A DNA stretch of 64,000 nt from Rhynochetos jubatus (lineage: Eukaryota; Chordata; Aves; Eurypygiformes; Rhynochetidae): the NCBI GenBank assembly GCA_027574665.1, contig CM050664.1, forward strand, positions 17,882,774 through 17,946,773, read 5' to 3'. The first letter of the stretch is position 1. Each line of letters begins with the position of its first letter. A model generated the notes under the pieces. It did no database searches, was not told where the DNA came from, and saw nothing but the letters and a program-made list of their open reading frames with translations. This document shows, piece after piece, positions 13,901-23,700 of this stretch. The translations under genes were made by a program, and so were the position numbers.

Positions 13901-15825
13901 TCACAGTCACATCGAAGACCTTTAACACCCCTCTGGCAACTTGCTCAGTCTGCTAGACAATATTCCTTCCGCACCAATGTTATCAAAAATATTGAAGAAA
14001 ACCAACTGAAAATAAAACCATCAACGTCCTTTCGTTGATCCAATTATCTGTCTCTATAAAAAGGTTTGAACACCTCCCACACAGAACAGCAGCTTCAGTA
14101 ATTTGGCAGTGATAACAGCGCATAATCAAGAACCATGAGGCTGTGATATGTGGTGATACATCCCATTTTGTGCACAGAAAGAGTTTTGTTGAAGTAAATA
14201 CATTTTCTTTTTTAAGTACCTTTTGGATTGCTCTCTCTTAGGTTGCTCATCCCATCAGTCTCTTAGAGTTACTACAAAGGTTTAACTGCAGAAATCATAA
14301 GTGGGTGAATCATAGCATTCCTGATGATGGTAGATCGGAGATTAGGCTTTACATCTTTGGGTTTTTGTGATGTTCATGGTGTATTTGAAAACAGGGAGTA
14401 ACAGTGACTAACATGTAGAACAAAGGATTGGAAGGTTTGGTTATTTAGCTTCTACCGGTGACTAATTCACGCTAACCTTAGGTGTGCCATCATTATACAA
14501 GAGTGCTCTAACAAGTCCTTTTAATGACAGGCTGCCATGACTTCCCGGGTGATATTACAACATGATGTTTTATCAGCAAATCACACCAGAGGCCTAACAT
14601 TCAATTATGATAGGGTGGATTGGGAAATAAAGCAGTCTGCTGTGTTTAAAATGCAATGAATTGTTTTCACTGTTGAAATGAGAACACCCGTGCATTGTAA
14701 ACATGCTGATAGCTACAAATCAGGTTTGAAACTTTGTAACTGCTGTGAACCTCAAAATTATGTGTGAATGTGCATGAAGTCAGTGACAGACCTCAGAAGT
14801 ACCTTAGGCCCTGGGCACAGCAGTGTACACATCACATTGCCCATGCAGTTATAGCACACAAGTACAGTGCAGTTTGAATAACCATCATTTAAAAAAATGT
14901 GGCTGTAATGTCAAGTAGGAGACACGTTCACACCCAGAGGCCCCAGCCCTGATGTCCATACTCAAGAGATTTGTACAGGGAAGAATAAAGGACTAACTGT
15001 GAAGTTTCCACTGGATATTTATAGTATACCTGGAGACCTGGCTGCATCCTTGTCACCAGCATCAGTTTTACATCAGTGCAGAGCTATTTCAGTTGAGATG
15101 GTGGCTGTTTGTACGTGAAAAAAAATTAAGTTGTTACATATTGCGTATTACATATCCCTGATTTTAAAGGGAAAAGAATGCATTTTGCCTTCCCAGTCCA
15201 TAAAATCTACAGACAGCCTGACAAGGAATACTTCGGGAGTGTTTATTGTTTGATATTGCTTTTAAAAAATAATTTACAATAAGAAGCATCATGCATTAAT
15301 AATTTACTAAAACAACAAAAGAGGATTGTCTTTCATATCATGATTCATGTAAATATTTCCCTTGGAAGAAAAACTAATTAGAACATTTCAAAAAATATGG
15401 GTAAATTGGTACTACAATTAGTGTCTTCAAGCCAGAGAGAGGATATCCGGGGGTGGACACAGTCTTGCTGAGAGGAAAGTAGTGCAATTTTAAGTACATC
15501 CCCGTGGTAGGAAAAAATTACTCTAGAAAAAAATCCTAGAAACAGAGAGGGACTAAGGTTTATGTTGTATCTTTGTGGACATCATGTTCCAAGTACTACT
15601 TTGAGTACAAAACTTTCCTTTCCTGAAGTCTCAGGGGTGCACTCATTGTACATTTCTTTGGACAATCTGTGCTCCCAAAGTCCTTATATAATCTTGACAT
15701 AATTAGCTTTCTTGCTAAATTATTTGGAAAATGGAAATCTAGTTTGTTAGTTGTATGGTATTTCCCTATTTTTTCACTATATAAAGCCTCTGATTCCTTA
15801 GAATTAGCACTTCCATGTATGCTGC
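4991..15825. other. Long intergenic stretch without a recognisable gene
   Basis: Nearly 11 kb of mostly AT-leaning sequence with no open frame over about 140 codons, no CpG island and no clear splice-bounded exon. I see no tRNA, rRNA or named small RNA. Conserved enhancers could lie here, but conservation cannot be judged from one sequence. Confidence 0.55.
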
Positions 15826-16372
15826 TGTTGTGGCTTAACCCCAGCTGGTAGCTAAGCACTACAGGATGAAAATCAGAAGGATGAAAGTGAGAAAACTTGG
15901 GGGTTGAGATACAGACAGTTCAATAGGTAAAGCAAAAGCCGCACACACCAGCAAAGCAAACCAAGGAATTCATTCCCCACTCCCCATGGGCAGGCAGGTG
16001 TTCAGCCAGGACAGCCGGGCTCCATCACACATAACAGTGACTTGGGAAGACAAATGTCATCACTCTGAATGTCCCCCCTTCCTTCTTCCCCCAGCTTTAT
16101 ATGCTGAGCATGATGCCATACGGTGTGGAATATCCCTTTGGTCACTTGGGATCAGCTCTCCTGGCTGTGTCCCCTCCCAAATTCTTGTGCACCCCCAGCC
16201 TCCTCGCTGGTGGGGTGGGGAGCAGAAAAGGCCTCGACTCTGTGTCAGCACTGCTCAGCAACAGCGAAAACATCCCTGTGTTATCAACGCTGTTTGCAGC
16301 ACAAATCCAGAACACAGCCCCCTACCAGCTACTGTGAAGAAAATTAACTCTAGCCCAGCCAAAACCAGCACA
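15826..16372 (-). mobile_element. Solo LTR of an avian endogenous retrovirus, antisense
   Basis: A block of about 547 bases bounded by TG (15826) and CA (16372). Its internal landmarks match a widespread bird LTR: 'tgttgtggcttaacccc' at one end, 'ggttgagatacagacagtt', 'tggaatatccctttggtca', 'cacccccagcctcctcgctgg' (in part) and 'aaaaccagcaca' at the other end. The retroviral sense is the minus strand. A TATA-like box (ctttatat at 16095-16102, read as atataaag on the minus strand) is intact. I see no flanking retroviral genes, so this is a solo LTR. A clean target-site duplication is not visible, which suggests age or slightly wrong ends. It lies about 1 kb upstream of the LMTK2 promoter elements. 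Confidence 0.85.
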
Positions 16373-17020
16373 GGTACTTAAAACTGTCACCTCATTTTCA
16401 CGTACCCTTGCGTTCAGTGGAATTACAAACCGAAACCTCAGCCAGAATAATCATTATTTCTGGATGCTGCTTGTGTCGTTAATTTAACAAGGTCATTTCC
16501 AGCCTTGGAGACGCACAGGCTGCAGGGGGTGCTTTATGCCCACCTTCCTGTCTCACTAGGGACTCATGGTACTCTCCCTCTGCAGAGGGGCAGGAACGAC
16601 CCAGGCACGCGGCCTGGCGAGGGTGTGAGAAACGGCGCGGAGGAGCCATGTGCCCGCTGCTGCTGGGGTGCTGGCGGTGCGGGGCTGCAGGGGCGGCGCT
16701 GCCAGATGGCTCCGGGCCCTCGGAGGGAACCAGGCTCTGCCTTTTTCTGTTTCTCCAGAGTGCGCCTGCGGGCCGCTGGCAGAGCCGAGCCGTGGGTGCA
16801 CGGAGGGCACAGCTGGACCCAGCTTGCCATGGCAGCGAGCTCGGCCAGCACCTCCAGCCAGCTCGAGGGAATCCCCAGGCCCAGCCTCGCCTGGCAGAGC
16901 TGGAGGCCGCCGTGGTCTCCGAGAGGCGGGCGCACGGGTTCGGGGCTGCGCTGCCCCGTACCTGGCCGTACGGGGGACGCCGCGCCTCCAGGCGGCGCCG
17001 TTCCCGCTCCTCCCGCCGCA

Positions 17021-17049
17021 GCTGCTGCTGCTGCTGCTGCTGCTGCTGC
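17021..17049 (+). repeat. (GCT)n / CTG trinucleotide repeat, about 9.7 units
   Basis: An uninterrupted run of GCT units over 29 bases inside the CpG island, about 340 bases upstream of the ETS/YY1 element. It is likely upstream of transcription, not coding. It is the longest pure triplet repeat I noticed in the window and could vary in length between individuals. Confidence 0.95.
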
Positions 17050-17104
17050 GCACGAGCTCAGCCGTGCTCCTGCTCCCGCCCTCGGGAACCGCGCCGACAG
17101 CCGG

Positions 17105-17357
17105 TTGGCGGAGCGCGCCTTCAATCCGAGGGAAACTCCGCCCCCTTCCCGTTGCCCGGAGGCCGGCTTGATTGGCAAACGCGCTCCGCCGTTCTCGCGC
17201 CGCAGCCTTCGCTCGCCCTAGCTCGCCCTGTGCGGAGCAACTGGCTGATCTGGCTGTCAATCACGGATTTAGCCCTATCCCAGCCCGCCATCCTCCCTCC
17301 TGAGTGTGAGGCGCGGGTTGATTGGTGCATGGGGCTATCAATCGGCAACGCGCTCCA
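17105..17357 (+). promoter_or_regulatory. Repeated CCAAT-box and CGCGCTCC promoter modules
   Basis: Three copies of one short module lie in this stretch. Copy A (17107-17117) reads ggcggagcgcg. Copy B (17180-17190) reads cgcgctccgcc, the exact reverse complement of A, and follows ttgattggcaaa, which contains an inverted CCAAT box (attgg, 17171-17175). Copy C (17349-17357) reads cgcgctcca and follows another attgg (17321-17325) and caatcggcaa. NF-Y binding to CCAAT boxes is well established in TATA-less promoters. The CGCGCTCC core resembles no single factor site that I can name with certainty, although 'ttggcgg' in A is E2F-like. Confidence 0.6.
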
Positions 17358-17377
17358 CCCCCTCGCGGTCGGGTAGC

Positions 17378-17392
17378 CCGGAAGATGGCGGC
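17378..17392 (+). promoter_or_regulatory. ETS (CCGGAAG) overlapping YY1 (AAGATGGCGGC) element
   Basis: CCGGAAG (17378-17384) runs straight into AAGATGGCGGC (17382-17392). The first is the classic ETS/GABPA core and the second is the classic YY1 core. YY1 elements with this orientation are often found just downstream of transcription starts in CpG-island promoters. This supports a start site at or just before this point. The ATG inside the element is also the start of the first upstream ORF. Confidence 0.7.
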
Positions 17393-17429
17393 GGCGGCGG
17401 CGTCCGCAGGGGCTAGCGGAGTTCTGTGA
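17385..17429 (+). CDS. Upstream ORF 1 in the LMTK2 leader (14 codons)
   Basis: ATG at 17385 followed by an alanine run (MAAAAASAGASGVL) and a stop at 17427-17429, ending 143 bases before the LMTK2 start codon. It would be translated only if transcription begins upstream of 17385, which is uncertain because the ATG sits inside the YY1-type element. If present, it could reduce initiation at the main start. The peptide itself looks unremarkable. Confidence 0.4.
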   Translation: MAAAAASAGASGVL

Positions 17430-17452
17430 GGGGAGCGGGGCCGCGGGCTCCG

Positions 17453-17521
17453 ATGCCGCGGGCAGCCGTACCGCGGAGGCGGAGGGCAGCGGCTGCCGCG
17501 GGGGCTCGCCGGAGACGCTGA
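17453..17521 (+). CDS. Upstream ORF 2 in the LMTK2 leader (22 codons)
   Basis: ATG at 17453 opens a frame encoding an arginine- and alanine-rich peptide (starts MPRAAVPRRRR) and stops with TGA at 17519-17521, 51 bases before the main ATG. It lies well inside the likely leader, so it is more likely to be transcribed than uORF 1. Two short uORFs ending before the main start fit a leader that tunes translation, but a function is inference only. Confidence 0.5.
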   Translation: MPRAAVPRRRRAAAAAGARRRR

Positions 17522-17572
17522 GAACTTCGAGGCCCTCTTTCGGCGCCGACCCGCGGGCCGGGAGCCGCGGGC

Positions 17573-17723
17573 ATGCAGCAGGGCGGAGGACTCGGCGGGG
17601 GTGCCGGCCGGCGCGGGGACGGCCCGCTGCCCCTCAGAGCCCGGCGCCCGCTCGGGCTCGTCCTCCTGCTGTCGCTTCTCTTGCGGAGCGGCGGGGCGGC
17701 TCCGCTTCCGCCAGCAGGTGCAG
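17573..17723 (+). CDS. LMTK2: LMTK2 coding exon 1 (aa 1-50 plus 1 base)
   Basis: Encodes a Gly/Arg-rich start, then a hydrophobic run [11 protein letters not shown] (27-37) and '[11 protein letters not shown]', a recognisable LMTK2 leader. It could act as a signal peptide or as the first of two membrane helices; published topologies differ. The donor is CAG|GTGAGG after 17723. A second possible donor, CAG|GTGCAG after 17717, lies 6 bases earlier and also keeps the frame. It would remove two residues. Exon 1 ends in phase 1, matching exon 2. Confidence 0.93.
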
Positions 17724-20700
17724 GTGAGGCGTGGGGGGCGGCGGAGCGAAGCGGTGGGGGGGGGGGGAACGGGACGGCTCCGCCGTGGGGCCTGCGAAGG
17801 GGGCAGCGATGGGGCTTCGGCGCGAGGTGCCTGCGGTCAGGGCCGGGGCGCGGGCTGGCGGAGCGAGGGGACTGCGGGTTTCCAGCCCCCGTCCCTCCCC
17901 TGTGCTGCGGGAACAGCCCCGCGCCGCGCTCGGCCCTCGCCGGAGCGTCGGGAAGGGCCCGGCGGGGCTCCCCGGCCCGGCGGGCTGCGGCTCCGTCCTG
18001 TAGGTCACGTCTCGCACTTGTGGCACTGAGCGATATCGCGCTGTAGGTATCTCGGTCTCCTTAGGTTGAGCTACGTGCGTGTTCTCTCTGCGTGTTTACC
18101 CACGAGCGTTCTTTCTGCAGCGGCCACCCTTCCACCCTGCAGACCTCTGCGCGGCTTTTCTTTACTATTCTGACCGTGAATCACCGGGACTCCCGTTCCT
18201 GGGTGGAGGCTCTGCAGGGCAGACGGTGCTTCCCTCCTTTCCGGTCAGATTAGTCGGATTCCTCGCCCGGCCCCCCCGGCCCAGTCTCTGAATAGTCATG
18301 TAGTTCACATTTATTTGTCTCTTACGTTAACTTCCATGGATTTTCCTGCTTATTTTCCTGTTTGTCTTCAAATTACAAACTGCAGTGTATGTCAATCTTA
18401 GGAGTTACTGATGAGAGGTTTATTATTATGTATTACCTATTTACTGATAGGTAAACCATCTCCTATTTGGGTTTTCTGGTATTTCACTGGGGCTTTCAAA
18501 CGTTATTGTACTGAGACTGAGTGTGCTGGGTTTCGTTTGAGTGTGCACTGAGGTTAATTTGTAGCCCTGAAGTGCTGAACAGCTGAGATAAGCAGTATGT
18601 TCGGAGAGGAGGAGGAGCAGTGGGGAGGGAGAGATCAGAAACACAGAGATTAGGTAATTTGGCTGCTGTTCCTCAGAAAGTATCAAAAATGGGAGTGGAA
18701 CCTATACTTCCTGTGTTCCGGACCTGTGCCTCTTTCCCAGTTTTTTTCTTCCCAACAAGGTTTCTGAATTGCTCCCAAGTTGCTCCCTTCGTCAGCCTTC
18801 TTTGAGGTCTTTCTTACTTTCTGTAAAAGTAAACTTCTGGGAAAAAACCAACCAACCAAACCTGTCAGTCAAATCTGTATTTCCTTAGAGACTAAATGAC
18901 AATTTTCTCATTTATGAAATAATTGAAGTTTGCTCAAATAATGTTGTCATCAAGCCATAAGGTAAGACAGCAAAATCAGTTCTCTTTGGAGCTCTTTTCC
19001 ACCCTTTTCTGTGTCTTTCTTTTCCTGAAATGTGGTTAATTTTTCTGTTTAAGGGTAGGTGACAGTGTCTGCATCCAGTGGTTTTTTTTTTAATGACGAT
19101 TCCTCTTGGCTGTCAGCACTATGCCATGGACCTTACAGAGCTGGGAGATCAAAACGTAACTTCCATGACACTGCTAAAAAGCTTCATTCCCCGAATGAGT
19201 AGCTGATTGGACAAAATGCAGGAGATAGTATCAAAGTGTTGGGTTGGTTTTGATTTTGGTTTTCTAAAGACCAACTCAGGTATGATTGCACTACTGCAAT
19301 ATTGGACTCCTACAGAATTAATGAGATACGGTAATTTTACATGTTGGTTCTGGTTATAATCGTAGCCCAAAGTACATACACATGGGACGTTACCTGAAGT
19401 TTAGCAAGTTGTGCCAGACCCTGTTACGGAAAACCTAGTGAGCTCTGGGAGATGAAACTGCTGCTTTCTGCTCTTTGTCCATGCAGTAAGCAGCAAAGTA
19501 TTCGGTTTATTTTATGAAAGATATTTAGTATTTAAACCTTTAAGGCCTCGAGGAACCTTTTCCAGTTTCACTGGCGTCACTTTTGCTGGGAAGGCTTCCT
19601 GCTGAATGAAATAATGTGTGCAGATGGGTTTGCATGCAACAGGTTGGTAGTCTGTGACATGTCCTGTATCATCCCAACAGCAGCAACCAGTTAGAAAGCT
19701 ACATGGACTGTTTTGGGTTTTTTTTATTCCTTTGAGTAGCTTACCACTGGGTGCCAGTGAGACTGTTCTGGCTTGAGCCTTCTCTGTCATACTAGGCAAA
19801 TTCTATAACCTGTCTAGAGGACAAACCTCCGACTTGTGCTGGGCTAGGAATCTTGAGTTGTGTTGAAGGACACCTTCAGCCATACTGTCAATGTGTGTTT
19901 CATGTATCCCGTGACAGGTTGCTTTGGTTTCCTGTTGGAACTGTTCTGATGGTCTCTGTTCTGGGCCTTGGCAGTTTTTGCAGCCCACTGTAACACTCAG
20001 TCTGATACATACGAGTTGTCAACTTGTGAAGAATTTAATGGGCTTTTCATAAAGTAGTTAATAACTGCTTTCAGAATTACGTCAGGATGCCACTGTTGTT
20101 CCCCTAGGAAGAAGGGTTGCTTCTTTAACAGTGGAGAAACGTTTTGATGTGTGTTCCCCTGAGCTTGTTACAGGAAAGGTGGGAATGCACAGGAAAAGAG
20201 GAAGGTGCCTGTAGTTGTTGTAGTGAACTTTGTGGGTTAGTTCACAGAATATACCTGTAATAAATCAACCCCTCTGCTGGGAGGAAGCTGGAAAGCAGGA
20301 AGTGGTGATGGGCAGGTTCTAGCAAGGCTAGATTGGATTCATTGTTCAAAAATGATCCATTTTGTGGAAGTATGCCAGGCTGCATGGCTGGGGAACTGTC
20401 AAGTTCCCAGGGCCTTGATCGAGATGAATGATGCTGCTCTTTTTCAGTATGGCTTCACAGTGCTTGCAGAGGAAGGTGTGCATCGATGAGGTGTTCTATA
20501 TTCCTCTCGCATTTTTGAGGTTATCTTTCTAAGCTCATTTAAATTCTTTTCTTTTCAGCAATAAGGAAAAGAGGTAAAGAAAATAGGGCTTTAACTGTTC
20601 CCCTGGTGGGATTTGTAGGAATTATTGTAGGAAATAGGAAAAACAAGATGTTGAAGATGCTACTAGCTAAAAATACTTTGATCAACTTAGATTTAATTTA

Positions 20701-23700
20701 TTCTCTGAATGGGAAAGGAGGACACTGATATATGTACTGTGATAATCTGAATTTAAGGTTTTGCTTTATACTGGAGGTGAGAGCTGGGGGCAGGTCTACT
20801 GGAAAGGAGTTCATAGAATGAAGCTTTGAGCTTGCGGGGGATTGGTCATTTTACCGGAATGCATCAGGCTGAGATGACTTCCACTTTTAGTGCTGTGTGG
20901 CTGAAGTAAGGGCACTTGGGAACGACTCTTCAGCAGCCGTATTTTGCAGGCAAACATAGTGTGTTATTATCTGACACATCTGGTTTACTGTGCTAGAGCT
21001 TTACATTTACATTCAGGCTCTCTTTCTGTTCTTCATACTTGGATTTCCACTCTTCACCTTAATTCAGCTGCCTCTGCAAGAAAGCTGAGATTCTGAATCA
21101 AGGTTATGTGTGTAATGTCAGATAAAGTATTTCTGTCATCTCTGTGTTCTGTGAAGTATTTGCAAGTACGAGGTAACTGGGACTCAAATATTCTTGTTTT
21201 CCTATAAAACTTGAATAGGTGGTAGCATTTTTGGCAGGTGTGTTCAGTCTTACACGTGTGATGGATTACATCGTCTGTTCAGTGGAATTGGTGCCACTGG
21301 GTTGGTGCCTACATGGTTTCTTGGTTTCTGTGGAGAAGCCCTGTCTGGGGATGGAATGGACCAGTTGGATGTCATGGCAGTGAGTCCTTGCTGGTGAGCC
21401 TGGTCACGCGCAGTCCGGGAAAAGACACTTAGGAATTGTTGTAGAGTATCCAGACACATCCATCTGGAGTCTCGAGGTGTTAATACAGCTGTAACTAGTA
21501 CAGTCAGCTGGCCATAGGTGACGAGTTAGCACTTGGAGATTAGGTCACTCATTTTTTAGTTTGAGTTCTGTAACATATATATCCTCTTGGGGAAATTGTT
21601 GCTTTTGAGTTGCTTTGGCTTGATGTTCCACTTGGAGTTCTGTCAGGCTGGGGCTGTGTGGTGGCTGTGGTTTGGTTCAATGTAAAATCTGTGTCACACT
21701 TGCACAGAGTAAGAAACGCAATTTTGTAAGCATATGCAAGGTAAGACTGGGATCTCTTGAAGTTAAGGAATCTTGCTTGTAAAGTGGGAATTTTAATTGG
21801 TGGTATATACTTTTCTTGAAAGTGGTCTACTTTTCCTCCCCCTTTCAAGCATTAAACTTGTTTACTTCTCCCTGTATTTCTTTTTGTAGCTTCTGTCTCA
21901 GGCACCTAATAACTGTAGAGCTAGAGCTGTGAAGGTGTCTTTTATCTTTTGTTTCTCTCGGTGAGTTTGTGACTGAGGTGAGAAGCCAGCCCTGACTCTT
22001 TGGCCTGCAGGGATGTTCCGTGCACGGCCTTGTTCACAAGGCTTGGTCTGCTCTCGCTGCCTTTGGCTGTAAACTGTCTGGACTTTGCTTCAGTGAAACC
22101 AGTCCTTAGAGGAGGCCGTCACTTTCTGAGGTTGTTTCTCACATGGTGAATGCTTGGGTGCATTTAGTAATTCCTCAGATATCTTTGCAGCATGTGAAGA
22201 TAGCCCTGATCAGAGGCAGTCTAGTATGTTTTCATAGCATCAGGCGCAGGTCATTGCTTTGAAAGGGCTCATTAATTAGTGCTGGGTTTGCCCCAGATCT
22301 TACATAGTGAGATCCAACGTTCTGTTCGAAAGCATGGAAGACAAAGTTGTATTTTTGGGCACTACTGGACAGCTGACAGGCAGACTTGCATGGAAGTAAT
22401 TTTCTGTAAGTTGCTGTAGTCTGCTATCAGTTGCTATCCACGTGTGGCTTACCTTTTGGCTGTGCAGGGTACAGGGACCCTCGGTCTGTATAATGCAAGA
22501 GGCTGCAAAAATCAGAGTTCTCCGGTTCTGCAGCAGGACAGCACGTGGAGTATTGGAGTCTTCCTTAGATGTTGTTTTGGGACTGCCTTTCTGTTTAGAA
22601 AGTGTGCATTTAGTATCTGGAGCTTGGTATGTTTCCAGATACAATTTGCAGTAGCTTCAATGCTTTTATTGCTCTGTACAAACTGTGTTTTCCTTGCACT
22701 GCTGTTACGAAAGGTCTTGAGCAACATCAGGGATACTAGAAACATTTTCTAGATGCCACAGTCAGAAATGTAGGAAGTGTCAGGATAGCTGTTTCAGGCT
22801 ACAAGCCTAGTTTAAGCACAACCTGTGGCAAGGTGGTGTGCCACATAATGCTTAGGCAAGGTGATGGTAGGAAGCAAGTTATGTCACTGGTTTGGTTTCT
22901 GAGGGACTTTCAGCGTGAAAGGCTGCTGCAAAGTAACACCTTGTCCAGCACTACTGCGCTTAGAAAAGTTGCCTTGGTGGTAAGGAAACATCCCTGCAGT
23001 GACTTAAGTGATGTGATGTTTTTTAGGGCTGCACCCTGAGACTACTTTGGTGTGAAAGAGGCATAGAAGATTTTACAGTAGACTTTTGAATGCCAGCTTT
23101 TAAGCTTCTAGGCTGTAGACCAGATCCTGTTCTCCAAAATCAGTCATTCGCCCTATGGCCTGTTGCTCTTCCGAGGGATCCTTCAGCTATGAATAGGGAT
23201 GAGAAGTAGAGCTGAATAAGCTCTTTCGGCAAAACTATGCTTCTTTCTTTCGCTCGTTTCTTAACCCAGTTGTACATTGGAGTTGGAAATGGATCTACAG
23301 CAAAATCAAGATTCTAGAAAATCCCATCCCGTGAAGTTTGCCTGTATGGATTCCTTTCACAGGAACCAAAAGAAGTTAGTCCCTTCAAAACCAGTTTATC
23401 TTGGAGGTTGTATTCCTGTCAGATGGTGGGAGAAAGAGACACTGATGCTTTGCATTCCGTGCTGCAGGTGCTTCTGATGGTTTCAGATACTGTGAAGTGT
23501 GATTTTTCTCATGCTGCTTTAAATGATTGTGGTGTGCCCTGTTTATAAAAACATTACAACTCCTGTGCCTTGCTGTTGGAGATCTGGTGTAGCAGATGAA
23601 AACATACTATACTTGAGCAGGAATTAACTGTCAAAACCAATGTGTAGCCGTCTAGAACAAAGCGTGCTCAGCACAATTTTATATATATGTACAGGCATAC

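Larger units (their letters stand above)
16500..18020 (+). promoter_or_regulatory. LMTK2: LMTK2 CpG-island promoter region
   Basis: A GC- and CpG-dense region of about 1.5 kb that covers the proximal promoter, 5' leader, coding exon 1 and the start of intron 1. The density falls on both sides. It has CCAAT boxes, GC-rich elements and an ETS/YY1 element but no obvious TATA box near the expected start, which is typical of a dispersed, broadly expressed promoter. The start site cannot be fixed from sequence; the YY1-type element at 17382 suggests that it lies near 17350-17400. Long open frames on both strands here come from low stop-codon frequency in GC-rich DNA. Confidence 0.8.

Noticed and set aside
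15826-16372. Open frames of 60-130 codons over this interval
   Set aside because: Explained by the LTR, which has no coding capacity.
16505-17376. Overlapping open frames of 173-242 codons on both strands in the promoter CpG island
   Set aside because: Several frames are open at once because GC-rich DNA has few stop codons; runs of one residue come from the CTG repeat.
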